Assembly (NCBI GenBank): GCA_038040445.1
Contig: JBBPIG010000018.1
Location: 79,358-143,357 of the forward strand
DNA length: 64,000 nucleotides
Direction of reading: 5' to 3'
From: Acidobacteriota bacterium
GTDB lineage: Bacteria; Acidobacteriota; Blastocatellia; UBA7656
A model generated the notes under the pieces. That model made no database searches and was not told the origin of the DNA. It worked only from the letters and a program-made list of their open reading frames with translations. This document shows positions 8,830 through 16,910 of the stretch, in pieces. The stretch's first letter is position 1; each line of letters begins with the position of its first letter. Made by a program: the position numbers and the translations under genes.

Positions 8830-9423
8830 ATGAGCCAGGCCCCCGAGACCCCCGTGACAAAAGAAACGAACCTTGAAGCAGAAGTCAAAATCGCTTGCGG
8901 CGATCTGAACCGCCTACGCAAGGCAGGTTTCGAGCTAGAGGTTCTCGAACCGCGCCACTTTGAAGACAATTGGCTGTTGGACTCGGCGGATAAAACGCTC
9001 CTGGCCCACGGGGCGGCGCTGCGCATCCGCGCGGTGGAAGGCCGAGGCTACGTCACCTACAAAGGCGTCGTTCACGAGGGCGGCTCGACAGTCAAAGTGC
9101 GTGAGGAAATCGAAGTCGAGACTTCCGCGCCCGATCAAATGTTTGATTTGTTTGAACGTCTGGGGTTTCGGCGCTCGTTTCGCTATCAAAAATATCGAAC
9201 CACTTACCAGCTCACCGTTGATGGCGCCGGCCTCAAAGTAGTGCTTGATGAAACGCCGATGGGGACCTTCATAGAGATCGAAGGCGATGAGACGAAAGTA
9301 GCTCTGGTGTTCGAAGCTGCAGGATTCTCTGCCGGCGAGATTGTTCGCGAAAGCTATCCGGAGCTTCAGGCGTCGCGTTGCAAAGAGCGGGGCGTCCCGC
9401 TCGAGGACCTGGTTTTCAAATAG
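8830..9423 (+). CDS. CYTH-domain protein (class IV adenylate cyclase / triphosphatase family)
   Basis: This 197-residue protein begins, after a short tail, with the family hallmark ExExK (EAEVK). It then alternates charged strands lining a tunnel: ALRIRAVEGRGYVTYKG, TVKVREEIEVE, FRYQKYRTTYQL, LKVVLDETPMGTFIEIEGDE. These match the CyaB/thiamine-triphosphatase superfamily, which binds triphosphates with Mg in a beta-barrel. The 'GTFIEIEGDE' strand is typical of CyaB-like members. Whether it makes cAMP or hydrolyses an organic triphosphate cannot be read from the sequence. It stands alone; the 225 bases upstream hold a GC-rich stem (ggagcgcaggcatccctgcc) but no gene. Confidence 0.85.
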   Translation: MSQAPETPVTKETNLEAEVKIACGDLNRLRKAGFELEVLEPRHFEDNWLLDSADKTLLAHGAALRIRAVEGRGYVTYKGVVHEGGSTVKVREEIEVETSAPDQMFDLFERLGFRRSFRYQKYRTTYQLTVDGAGLKVVLDETPMGTFIEIEGDETKVALVFEAAGFSAGEIVRESYPELQASRCKERGVPLEDLVFK

Positions 9424-9663
9424 TCAGTAGCGAGGCGGCGCTCATAGGAAATGCTCGCGAGGTTGACGGCAAGTCTGCCCTCACGTCACGGACCTGGAGG
9501 TTGTAGCTCACTTCATCATAATCGACACTCCCGGTTGGCGAGGCCAACCTATCAAGAGGGTAAATTCTCGGAAGCAGAAGATCAGCGCTTACGCCACCTG
9601 CAAAATGCGGAGGCTTTGAGGTAGGATTACCAAAGCAAACGAGCCGAAAAAGGAACACTACAC

Positions 9664-10005
9664 ATGTCAGGCAGTACGATCGAAGACATCCTCAGAGAGA
9701 TCGCCCAATTGCCACAGTCTGAGCAGAACAGGCTTCGACACTTGCTCGACCAGCGGGAGGATCAAACGGCCTCTCGTGACCGCGCTGTTTCGCTTGCTCC
9801 GGTTCCAGACAGCACGCGTGAGCTGCAATGGGTTATTGCTCACGCACCCCAGTACGCCGGTCAGTGGGTAGCGCTCGATGGCGATCGCCTAATCGCGCAC
9901 GGACCAGTTGCCAGTGAGGTCTTTGACGCGGCGGATGCCGACGGCGCACATCTCCCCTTGATCACTTTCGTTGAGCACCCAGAGAAGGTGTACGCAGGCT
10001 TCTGA
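9664..10005 (+). CDS. DUF5678-like protein, partner of a retropepsin
   Basis: This 113-residue protein has two segments. An N-terminal helical segment (DILREIAQLPQSEQNRLRHLLDQ) resembles the dimerising part of small antitoxin-like proteins. A C-terminal DUF5678 module (WVIAHAPQYAGQWVALDGDRLIAHGP...) ends EHPEKVYAGF. The next start codon lies two bases after its stop, so translation is coupled to the retropepsin. The same gene order occurs at 4467-5131, where the protease is broken. The biological role of these pairs is not established. Confidence 0.75.
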   Translation: MSGSTIEDILREIAQLPQSEQNRLRHLLDQREDQTASRDRAVSLAPVPDSTRELQWVIAHAPQYAGQWVALDGDRLIAHGPVASEVFDAADADGAHLPLITFVEHPEKVYAGF

Positions 10006-10007
10006 AG

Positions 10008-10436
10008 ATGCCCACCCAACTCAACTTCGATGAAGAGCTTCGGTATCCAGATGATCCGTCAGGGATCACCATACCAGTGCTGCTGACTCACGGTGAGAAG
10101 TCTCTTCGGGTTACCGCGAAGGTTCTTCGCGTTACCGCGAAGGTAGACACGGGTGCTCAAGTCTGTCTCTTCGCGCAGGAGGTTGGGTTGAGACTTGGGC
10201 TCGAGGTTGAGCAAGGTACGCCGATAGTCCTATCCAGCATCGGCGGTTCAGTGGATGCGTTTGGTCATGAAGTCTTTCTTCAAGCCGGCAAGCTTGCGTT
10301 CGAGAGTCGAGTTTACTTTGCCAAGTACCCGGGCTTGCCCCGCAATGTGCTGGGGCGTCAAGGTTGGCTGCGGAATCTCAGATTGGCTGTCATTGATTAC
10401 GATAGCTTGCTCTATCTGAGCGCGTATGACTCGTGA
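10008..10436 (+). CDS. Retropepsin-like aspartic protease
   Basis: This 142-residue single-domain protein carries the catalytic motif VDTGAQVCLF at about residues 45-54, in the place of the 'DTGA' of clan AA proteases. The later 'NVLGRQGWLRNLRLAVIDYD' corresponds to the conserved 'iLGrd.l' strand. Such half-size proteases act as dimers. Just before the active site the residues LRVTAKV occur twice in tandem, reflecting an 18-base duplication (a GTTACCGCGAAGG core repeated), which inserts six residues close to the catalytic loop. It pairs with the DUF5678 gene before it. Substrates are unknown. Confidence 0.8.
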   Translation: MPTQLNFDEELRYPDDPSGITIPVLLTHGEKSLRVTAKVLRVTAKVDTGAQVCLFAQEVGLRLGLEVEQGTPIVLSSIGGSVDAFGHEVFLQAGKLAFESRVYFAKYPGLPRNVLGRQGWLRNLRLAVIDYDSLLYLSAYDS

Positions 10437-10489
10437 TCACGCATTCGTCTCGGCAAGCACAATCCGACCGGATAGCGTAAGGCAGATTT

Positions 10490-10592
10490 GCGGATCTTTG
10501 CGTCTTTGCGAGAAACAAGGACCGGGTTTACGAAAAGATCGGTTACGTACTTGAGACACGGCCGGGGTTCGCGCAAAGAGGCAAAGATCCGC
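10490..10592. repeat. Inverted repeat at a convergent gene end (GCGGATCTTTGCG family)
   Basis: A 21-base arm at 10490-10510 (gcggatctttgcgtctttgc) is mirrored, with one mismatch, at 10572-10592. The loop holds a second weaker pairing. It lies between the ends of two converging genes (retropepsin and cytochrome), where it could terminate both transcripts. The same CTTTGCG/GCAAAG vocabulary is seen in the palindrome at 12651-12730. Confidence 0.7.
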
Positions 10593-10645
10593 AAAGGTCG
10601 CAAAGAAGTTATCGACCGTGTCTTGTGATGTGATTCTGGTCGTGG

Positions 10646-11824
10646 CTACCTGGCTCGGGGCTGAAACCTGGAGCCATCGACAATTGTGTTGAGCCTGATC
10701 TCGGTGAACTTGCGGACAAACCCAAAAGGCGGGCGAGACCACGTGATCGTGAACGGCAGCTTTACTCCGCTCACCTCGCGATAGTCATCGAAGTCCGTCA
10801 CCTCGGGGATCGAACCAAAGGCAGTCTTGAACGCCACGTACTTGCGAACTAGCAACCCGCTCTGGGCGTCGAAGTAGAGCTTCTCGCGATCGTCCTCGCG
10901 CGATGTCGCCCCAACGACATAAGCTTCTCGATCTCCGACCTTCTCCTTCGCGAGCACTCTCATTTGCGGATAGCTCTCTCTGATCTTCAGATACCTGAAG
11001 AAGTCAGCTTCGCGTTTCGTCACGGCCAATTCTTTGCCGGCCATCTCACGTTGCCCGCGCAAGTCTTTGGTCCAGCCTTTCGAGCCGTCGAAGCCTTCCG
11101 CGGTAGCGCCAGGTGGATTGTTCCTGATGATCAGCAGTTTGTCGGGCGCCGCTTGAATGATCTCGATTGGAAGCGTCTGCGGAGGTGTCATTCGATCGGT
11201 TGTAGTCTCGGCGCCGCGTGACACTCGCGTCTTAAGCTTTTCAATCGCAGCCGCTCCGCCAACTGCGCGAATGTATCGCTCGATGACTTCATCTGTGGAA
11301 GGCAGCGCCGCAGGCTTCGCAGCGACCACTGTGACATCGGGCGCCGGACTCATAGCTATATCGATAGGCGGGAGCGGCTCGGTGTTGTGCTGGCCTCGGT
11401 GGCAGGTGTAACAGGTGATGGCGGGATTGTTGCTGAAACTCTCTTTGTTGAGATTGCGCGTCATCGCAATCATTTTGCGCGCGGCGAGTTTCGCCGACTT
11501 TGCATCGCTGTCCCAGGGATTGGTGTGGCAATGAGTGCAGTCGACTCCCATCGAAGCCGACATGAAATACATCACGCCGTCGAGTTCCGACGCCGGCAGT
11601 CCCGTCAGTACCTGAATGTTCTTGTAGACTTGCTCGGCGGTCTTCTCTTCGCCGGCAGGCGTTTGTCGAGCCGGCGGATCAAAAGCGGCGGTTTGAATCT
11701 CGGTACCTAGTAAGCAGACAGCCGCCACGAGCACTGCCCCACTTATGGAATGAGTGCGGGTGGCTCGATCACCTCGGAACTCCGTTACTTCTATATCTTC
11801 GGCTATTTCTTCGGCTCGGGGCAC
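10646..11824 (-). CDS. Dihaem c-type cytochrome, reaction-centre-cytochrome-like
   Basis: This 392-residue protein starts at a GTG with AGGAGG eight bases upstream, overlapping the previous gene by 22 bases. A hydrophobic segment (ISGAVLVAAVCLLG) anchors or exports it. Residues about 65-150 resemble the photosynthetic reaction-centre cytochrome module: 'AEQVYKNIQVLTGLPASELDGVMYFMS', then two haem motifs CTHCH and CYTCH, followed by RGQ. The C-terminal part (from SRGAETTTDRM to FTEIRLN) is beta-rich and resembles outer-membrane-lipoprotein-sorting-like domains. It is probably a periplasmic electron carrier in a stress-related operon governed by the ECF sigma factor upstream. Acidobacteria encode many such proteins without being phototrophic. 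Confidence 0.8.
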   Translation of the reverse strand: MPRAEEIAEDIEVTEFRGDRATRTHSISGAVLVAAVCLLGTEIQTAAFDPPARQTPAGEEKTAEQVYKNIQVLTGLPASELDGVMYFMSASMGVDCTHCHTNPWDSDAKSAKLAARKMIAMTRNLNKESFSNNPAITCYTCHRGQHNTEPLPPIDIAMSPAPDVTVVAAKPAALPSTDEVIERYIRAVGGAAAIEKLKTRVSRGAETTTDRMTPPQTLPIEIIQAAPDKLLIIRNNPPGATAEGFDGSKGWTKDLRGQREMAGKELAVTKREADFFRYLKIRESYPQMRVLAKEKVGDREAYVVGATSREDDREKLYFDAQSGLLVRKYVAFKTAFGSIPEVTDFDDYREVSGVKLPFTITWSRPPFGFVRKFTEIRLNTIVDGSRFQPRAR

Positions 11825-12210
11825 CGGCAGTCCTCCTGCGTGACTATCGTGTCAAACCGCTCTTGCTGATCGGCGGCCAGCAGCGCTCGCATCTGGCCGC
11901 GCGCTCTCTCACGCACAACGTCGTAGCGCGGGCGCACATCGGCGCAGACTGCCTTGTAGTCGTCACGCGTTCGATCGAGTATCCCGCGCATCGAGGACGC
12001 TTGCTCATCGTTCAATGTAAGCTCGCGCTTTAACGTTTCAAAGTAGGCATCGGTATCGCGGATCGACACCGCCGCCGTCTGATTACCCTGCGTCGTGTTG
12101 CTCCGCGATCGATAGATCCCATCGAGCGAGGCCCCGGTTAAGCCGCCAAGCGCAAACACTATCAGAAACACGCCCCATATCTTTACCTGGGCTTTTCTTT
12201 GAGAATTCAT
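11803..12210 (-). CDS. Spy/CpxP-like periplasmic sensor or chaperone
   Basis: This 135-residue protein has one N-terminal membrane helix (VKIWGVFLIVFALGGLTGA) and a helical periplasmic domain: YFETLKRELTLNDEQASSMRGILDRTRDDY, then QMRALLAADQQERFDTIV. This matches the LTxxQ repeat pattern of Spy/CpxP/CnrX-like proteins. It ends in a short Cys-bearing tail (EDCRCPEPKK). A strong site (GGAGGAAAGG) precedes the start, which overlaps the anti-sigma stop by four bases (ATGA). By analogy with CnrX/ZraP-type proteins it may sense metals or envelope stress and signal to the anti-sigma factor; that is inference. Confidence 0.7.
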   Translation of the reverse strand: MNSQRKAQVKIWGVFLIVFALGGLTGASLDGIYRSRSNTTQGNQTAAVSIRDTDAYFETLKRELTLNDEQASSMRGILDRTRDDYKAVCADVRPRYDVVRERARGQMRALLAADQQERFDTIVTQEDCRCPEPKK

Positions 12211-12635
12211 TTTGGTTCCTTTCCTCCCTCGTCAGCAAACAGGGTCGCCAACACTTCTTCGGTTGAGATCGCGCATTCGTCGGTCGTCGACAGCGCACAG
12301 GTCCCGCCGGTCACGACGCGGCTGATATTGTCGGCGGCTGGACTGGCAGCAGGATTTGAGACTGGCGCGTTTGCTCTTGAGACCCAGAACGCCAGCGCAG
12401 CCGCAATCGTCACCAGCAACAAAGCGGCGACCGCGCGCGACGCAACTAACAGTGTCGCGAACCACCCGCTTCCCTGCTCCGCCGGCCGCTGAAACTCAGA
12501 TTCAATCCGAGCGCGCAGTCGCGCGTGAAGAAAGGGCGACGAGCCTATCCTCTCAGCCTCGTCCTCGCCTATTCCCCCGCCTCGCGCGACGATCCTGGTC
12601 AATCGGTCGAGTTGTTCATCAGATGTTTGATTCAT
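12207..12635 (-). CDS. Anti-sigma-factor-like membrane protein
   Basis: From ATG 12635 (preceded by GGGGGAA) the 142-residue product has a cytoplasmic N-terminal helical part (QTSDEQLDRLTRIVARG...FLHARLRARIE), one transmembrane helix (AVAALLLVTIAAALAFWV), and a periplasmic tail with two Cys residues. Position directly after an ECF sigma gene, plus this topology, suggests a membrane anti-sigma factor, although no zinc-binding HxxxCxxC motif is present. An upstream in-frame start would add residues encoded inside the palindrome at 12651-12730 and has no ribosome site. It is coupled to the Spy-like gene by ATGA overlap. Confidence 0.65.
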   Translation of the reverse strand: MNQTSDEQLDRLTRIVARGGGIGEDEAERIGSSPFLHARLRARIESEFQRPAEQGSGWFATLLVASRAVAALLLVTIAAALAFWVSRANAPVSNPAASPAADNISRVVTGGTCALSTTDECAISTEEVLATLFADEGGKEPK

Positions 12636-12650
12636 TGCGTTCCCCCTATT

Positions 12651-12730
12651 CACCGCGGAGGCGCCGAGATCGCAGAGATTACGCAAAGACTCTCTGCGTT
12701 TTCTCTGCGTCCTCCGCGTCTTTGCGGTGA
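12651..12730. repeat. Imperfect palindrome between sigma and anti-sigma genes
   Basis: caccgcggaggcgccgag at one end mirrors a cctccgcgtctttgcggtg at the other, with cgcagag / ctctgcg pairs between them. About 80 bases can fold into one long imperfect hairpin. It fills the spacer between the sigma-factor stop and the anti-sigma start, so it could adjust how much anti-sigma factor is made from a shared transcript. Confidence 0.75.
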
Positions 12731-12744
12731 ACGGTCATTTCCCT

Positions 12745-13386
12745 TCACACAAACTCCCCGAGCACACGGCGCAGCGACCGTCGCGCTCGGTGAGCCCGAA
12801 CCTTCACCTTGGAAACCTTCCATCCCATTAGCTCCGCAATCTCGGCGACTGTCAGTTCCTCGGCGTCGAGCAGCGTGAGCACCAGTCGATCATCGGCGCT
12901 CAACCGCGCAAGCAGCTTATTCGCCAGGTCACGCGAAATTGCGGCGGACTCGGCATCCCGATCTGTTGATCCCGACCCCACCCGCGCGTTCAGCCAGACA
13001 ATCTCGTCACCAGTGATATCGCTGATAGAACCTTCAGGGCGGCGGCGCGCTCGCCGCAACTCGTCATAGCAGGAGTTGATCGCTACGCGAGAAAGCCATG
13101 CGGCAAACGAGGGCCCGCGCTCGGACGAGTAAGCTCCCATAGCGAAATAGACTTTTGTGAACACATCTTGAAGTATCTCTTCGACTCTCTCCGGCCGATT
13201 GAAGAAGCGCCCAACCATTCGGGCGACGCGGCGTCGATGGCGTTCGAAGATCTGCTCGAACGCCGACTCATCGCCCGCGACTGCGGCCTCGACCAGCGAT
13301 TCATCCGTCGCCTCGATTGGCGCTGACAGGAATGGCTCGATGGTCGCGAGATCTATGTTGCCAGCGGTTTCATCCATTCGAGACAT
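12745..13386 (-). CDS. ECF-type RNA polymerase sigma factor
   Basis: This 213-residue protein has the two ECF domains. Region 2 (DESAFEQIFERHRRRVARMVGRFFN...VEEILQDVFTKVYFAMGAY, then FAAWLSRVAINSCYDELRR) binds the -10 element. Region 4 (RLSADDRLVLTLLDAEELTVAEIAELMGWKVSKVKVRAHRARRSLRRVL) is a helix-turn-helix for -35 recognition. No extra domain is seen. It heads an operon with an anti-sigma-like protein, a Spy-like protein and a dihaem cytochrome, suggesting control of an envelope or redox stress response and probably its own transcription. The start codon has no clear ribosome site; ATG 13377, three codons in, is an alternative. Confidence 0.9.
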   Translation of the reverse strand: MSRMDETAGNIDLATIEPFLSAPIEATDESLVEAAVAGDESAFEQIFERHRRRVARMVGRFFNRPERVEEILQDVFTKVYFAMGAYSSERGPSFAAWLSRVAINSCYDELRRARRRPEGSISDITGDEIVWLNARVGSGSTDRDAESAAISRDLANKLLARLSADDRLVLTLLDAEELTVAEIAELMGWKVSKVKVRAHRARRSLRRVLGEFV

Positions 13387-13709
13387 TCGATCTAAGTTTG
13401 AGGGCAGCTCGCGAGTTTCTTAGCGAATCGGCGCGTGATGCGTAATGCGTGACCCGTGACCGGAGCGCGCATCTGCTGTCTCACTTCTATTGGCGCATGA
13501 ACAGCAATAAGTATTAACGCTCGGGAAAGGGATCTGGTTACGACCGCGGTATTGTTTTCGGGTTCAGCTTCAACGAGAGCCCGCCGGGAATCTGACGCCG
13601 ATGCGCACAATCAACGACGGACCCGCCATCAAGCCGTCGTGGCTGATCCTGTAGTGTTGACTTGACTTAGGACATTCCCGAAAGCGTCAAACGATCAAGC
13701 AGCTTCAAT
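13387..13709. other. Intergenic region upstream of the sigma operon
   Basis: No convincing gene is seen. It contains a short run of the GTGATGCGTAATGCGTGA type (about 13434-13458) related to the decamer repeats at 21.1 and 34.9 kb, and should hold the promoter of the sigma-factor operon. I could not pick out a reliable -35/-10 pair. Confidence 0.5.
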
Positions 13710-14135
13710 CTAAGAAATCCAGTCTTCAACTCGGAGGTTAGGGACTCGTCTAAAATCCACAAGGTTCCTCGAGAGCAGAGTCGCGTCATTAGCCAATACG
13801 ACAGCAGCGATCTTAAGGTCCATCGTACCGACCCGTGTGCGAACACCCTTCAGCCGCTGATACTCCTGAGCAGCAGATTCATCAAAGTCCAAAACAAGGA
13901 TGGACCGGTAGCCGTCGAGTTGTTCTCTCAGTCTCCGATATGCGTCGATCTGTTGAGCCATAGTTCGCGCCCTGGATAGATACGCAAGCCGACCTCTCAT
14001 CTGCTCCTCGAAGCTCACGATTGTGGTTGACACACCCTCCGCCTCGACGAGTTTCAGCTTTCTAAGTAAGAGCTGACGGTCGAAAGTGCCACGATGCTCA
14101 AGCAGACTGAGATGGTCGGTGTCGAGTACGTACAT
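13710..14135 (-). CDS. PIN-domain toxin, VapC family (full-length copy)
   Basis: This 141-residue PIN ribonuclease begins MYVLDTDHLSLLEH with the first catalytic Asp pair. Glu residues follow in VSFEEQMRGRL, then the C-terminal acidic site in 'VGTMDLKIAAVVLANDATLLSRNLVDFRRVPNLRVEDW'. Such toxins cleave tRNA or rRNA when released from their antitoxin. The start codon lies directly after the stop of the small upstream gene. A closely related module at 28975-29583 has the same architecture but lacks about 24 residues of the toxin. Confidence 0.85.
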   Translation of the reverse strand: MYVLDTDHLSLLEHRGTFDRQLLLRKLKLVEAEGVSTTIVSFEEQMRGRLAYLSRARTMAQQIDAYRRLREQLDGYRSILVLDFDESAAQEYQRLKGVRTRVGTMDLKIAAVVLANDATLLSRNLVDFRRVPNLRVEDWIS

Positions 14136-14342
14136 TCACTGTTTCTTAGATCGACGCTTCGCCGTCTTCGGTCGTTGCGATTCTCGATACGCCCGGCCGA
14201 GGGCCATAGCTTCGTTGTAAGTAGGGTCATCATCAAAGGTGCCCGCGATCTTTTCCCACCACGGCTGATGTTGCGCCGCCTTCAAGCGCTTCATCTCGGC
14301 CTCGAGCGCCGCCACCCGCAATTCGAGCTCTTTTACTGCCAT
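14136..14342 (-). CDS. Small antitoxin-like partner of VapC
   Basis: The ATG at 14342 is preceded by AGGAGAGAGG and gives a 68-residue protein. It starts with a heptad-like helix (MAVKELELRVAALEAEMKRLKAA), continues with WWEKIAGTFDDDPTYNEAMALGRAYRES, and ends in a basic tail (RPKTAKRRSKKQ). It has no recognisable DNA-binding fold, but the invariant spacing to the PIN gene and the paralogous pair at 29 kb mark it as the cognate antitoxin. The DDDP...AM.LGR.YRES segment is conserved between the two copies and probably contacts the toxin. Confidence 0.75.
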   Translation of the reverse strand: MAVKELELRVAALEAEMKRLKAAQHQPWWEKIAGTFDDDPTYNEAMALGRAYRESQRPKTAKRRSKKQ

Positions 14343-14393
14343 CGCCTCTCTCCTCTGTAGGTCATCATAAGCCACCGCCACCCACGGCTCAAC

Positions 14394-16688
14394 CTATCGC
14401 CCGCCGATTGTAAATCTCAACCCAACACGAGCCAGCAGCGGGGGGCCGAGCGTTCTGATCGGGGTACGGCCGATGTCGTAGCGTTGATTGAATAGGTTTT
14501 CAATGGCGCCAAACACTTCAACTCCGCCACCGAGAGAGCGCGACGCGAATGCATCAAGCGTGAAATATTGGTCGAGCCGGAATTGGTTCTGGTCGTCGTC
14601 AAACTGTGACCCGCCGGCGCGCCCTTGAAACGCGACGGTCACCACGCGCGGGTCCGAGTAGCGCGCTTGAAACGTCATCACATGACGCGGAACCTGCGGA
14701 ATGAGCAAGCCCTCCAACGAGGTGTTAGCCGGAAACTTCAACACTGTAGCATCGACAAATTGATACCCGCCTGAGAGCGTAAATGCGTTGGTGATGCGAG
14801 CCTCGGCTTCCATTTCCACGCCGACCGAACGCGTGCGGCCAAGGTTCTGGCGCTGCCGGGTTATCAAAGCGGGCGTAACGGTTAACGTGACGTTGGCGAT
14901 CGGTCGAGTAAGCTCGGCCCAGAAGAATGTTCCGCGAACGTTGAGCCTTCTATCGAACGCCGCAACGCTGGCTCCCGCTTCTCCGCCGGTGAGCCGCTCG
15001 GCTTGAAGCTTGTCGTTTGCGAGCGTCAGAACGTTGCCCACTCGGAATGAGCGATACAACTCGTTCAGCGTCGGCGCTCTGAACGCGCGGTAGCCGGACA
15101 CCATCAGCGAGATGTTGTCGCTCACCTTGTGAAGCAACGACACCCGCGGACTGAATGCGGTCTCGATTCGATCGGCAAACCGGGTAACCGTCACCGGAGT
15201 CTGAGCCGGAAGCGGACGCGACGCCAAAAAAGCGTCGTAGTTGCGCCAGCGATCTCCTCGCACGGCCAGGGTCAGCAGCCATCGCGGAGTAATGCGAATG
15301 ATGTCTTGTCCGAAGACGCCGAGTGTTCGCTCGCGCCCTCCCACTCCCACCGTCGAGGTTACGCGGCCGGCTACAAACACAAGCTCATCACTCGCGCCTC
15401 GCACCTCGCGCGCATCAACGCCGGCAACAAGAGTCTGCCGCGATCCAGCCGCGCGCGACCACTGGCTGACAAAGCCCACCTGCTGAGCCGGCACTCGCTG
15501 GCTGCGCGTAAACGTCTCGCTGTTGCGATCGGCAGCGACGGCCGTGAAGTCTTGATTGTAGATCTCCGTGAGCGCGAAGGCCCGAGCGGACAAGGAGCCG
15601 GCGCGCATCGACTGAAGGTCGCTTCCGATTGATAACTGGCGAATGTAGGTGTTGTTCGTTTGTAGCGGCGTGCCGTTCTCGCGGGCCTCATCGAAGATCG
15701 AGCCGCGCAGAAAGACCCGGCCTCTATCTGAAACCAACCGTTGAAGCGTCAGCTCCAGTGTCTTGTGCTCGGCTCCGGCCTTCGTATCGACCACGCCGCG
15801 TTGCGCTTCATCGACCAGCACGTAACCATCGGTGTGAAAAACTTCAGCCGAGAGATTTGCCGCCCACTGAAACAATCCGCCGCCGGCGAAGAGCGACATA
15901 TCCGGAGTCTGCTGGTTACCGTACGAGGCTTCAAAGGAAAGCGCCGCGTCGCGCGCATCGCGGGTGATCAAGTTGATCACCCCGCCGAGCGCGTCCGTGC
16001 CGTAGAGACTCGATGCGCCGCCTTGAACGACTTCAATGCGGTTGATCGCTTCGCGGGGAACTCGACCCCAGAAAATCCATCCGCCAAACGGGTCGTTGAT
16101 GGGAATGCCATCGGCGAGAACGACAGCGCGGCTGGCGCCGCTTGCCCCAACCCCGCGCAGCGACACACCCTGCGAAGTAGGATTCGCGGTGCGGCTGCCT
16201 GAGCGGCGAAACAATGAGAAACCCGGAATCTGTCGCAACGCATCGTCAATCGTCAACGCTGCGGTGATTGCGAGATCTTCCTTGGATAGCACGGCAACGC
16301 TTGCGGCCGTGTCGCTCACCCGAGTCTCGGTGCGCGAGGCCGTAATCGACATCTGTTCCGATAGCCGTTCCGCAGCGAGCGTAATCCGGATGCGAGCCGA
16401 GTCCGCGTCGCCGGCGTTCCAAACGCGACTGGCGGTTTCGAACCCGCGCGCGCGAATGGTCATCATCGCGGCGTCGCCTTGCGCGTCGAAAACGAAACGG
16501 CCTTCGGCGTCTGTCGTTCGAGTGACCGTCGCTGCCTTGTCGGCGAACGTGATCTCGGCCCCGGAAATTGGGGCGCCGGCCTGATCCGTTACGACGCCTT
16601 CCACCTTCTTGTTGCCCTGAGGCGCCGCGTACGCATGAACGGCAACAGAGAGAGCAACGAGAACGAGTGCGAATTTCAATATCTTCAT
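14394..16688 (-). CDS. TonB-dependent outer-membrane receptor
   Basis: This 764-residue protein has a signal peptide (MKILKFALVLVALSVAVHAYA), then a carboxypeptidase-regulatory-like beta-sandwich (VEGVVTDQAGAPISGAEITF...AEGRFVFDAQG). The plug domain is near residues 125-235 (ITAALTIDDALRQIPGFSLF, SLRGVGASGASRAVVLADGIPIND, IEVVQGGASSLYGTDALGGVINLIT), and a 22-strand barrel ends GLRFTIGGR, an aromatic-poor end. The plug text resembles BtuB/vitamin-type receptors. The ligand is unknown; no TonB or binding-protein gene is nearby. The dehydrogenase gene behind it on the same strand is separated by a palindrome, so it is likely transcribed on its own. Confidence 0.92.
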   Translation of the reverse strand: MKILKFALVLVALSVAVHAYAAPQGNKKVEGVVTDQAGAPISGAEITFADKAATVTRTTDAEGRFVFDAQGDAAMMTIRARGFETASRVWNAGDADSARIRITLAAERLSEQMSITASRTETRVSDTAASVAVLSKEDLAITAALTIDDALRQIPGFSLFRRSGSRTANPTSQGVSLRGVGASGASRAVVLADGIPINDPFGGWIFWGRVPREAINRIEVVQGGASSLYGTDALGGVINLITRDARDAALSFEASYGNQQTPDMSLFAGGGLFQWAANLSAEVFHTDGYVLVDEAQRGVVDTKAGAEHKTLELTLQRLVSDRGRVFLRGSIFDEARENGTPLQTNNTYIRQLSIGSDLQSMRAGSLSARAFALTEIYNQDFTAVAADRNSETFTRSQRVPAQQVGFVSQWSRAAGSRQTLVAGVDAREVRGASDELVFVAGRVTSTVGVGGRERTLGVFGQDIIRITPRWLLTLAVRGDRWRNYDAFLASRPLPAQTPVTVTRFADRIETAFSPRVSLLHKVSDNISLMVSGYRAFRAPTLNELYRSFRVGNVLTLANDKLQAERLTGGEAGASVAAFDRRLNVRGTFFWAELTRPIANVTLTVTPALITRQRQNLGRTRSVGVEMEAEARITNAFTLSGGYQFVDATVLKFPANTSLEGLLIPQVPRHVMTFQARYSDPRVVTVAFQGRAGGSQFDDDQNQFRLDQYFTLDAFASRSLGGGVEVFGAIENLFNQRYDIGRTPIRTLGPPLLARVGLRFTIGGR

Positions 16689-16708
16689 TCAGCTCACACC
16701 TGGGTACG

Positions 16709-16824
16709 AAATCCGTGCGAATCCGTCAAACCCGTGTCATCGGTGGTCTATGAGTTCGCGGGAATCGTATTGCCAGCGCCGCATAGACCACGGATGACAC
16801 TGATTCGACTGATTTGCGCGGATA
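16709..16824. repeat. Long inverted repeat, 'GGATGACACGGATTCG' family
   Basis: Left arm 16709-16751 (aatccgtgcgaatccgtcaa to ggtggtctatg) pairs with right arm 16782-16824 (catagaccacggatgacac to gatttgcgcgga) over roughly 43 bases with few mismatches. It lies between two genes on the same strand, downstream of the quinoprotein gene. Related copies occur at 19369-19450 and 52720-52815. Confidence 0.85.
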
Positions 16825-16910
16825 CCGCTCCTTCACTAGTGAAGCGCATGTTACAGGTCGCTAGCCTCTCAAGATTAAGCCGGCGTCCCACACACAGGGT
16901 GCCCGGCGGG

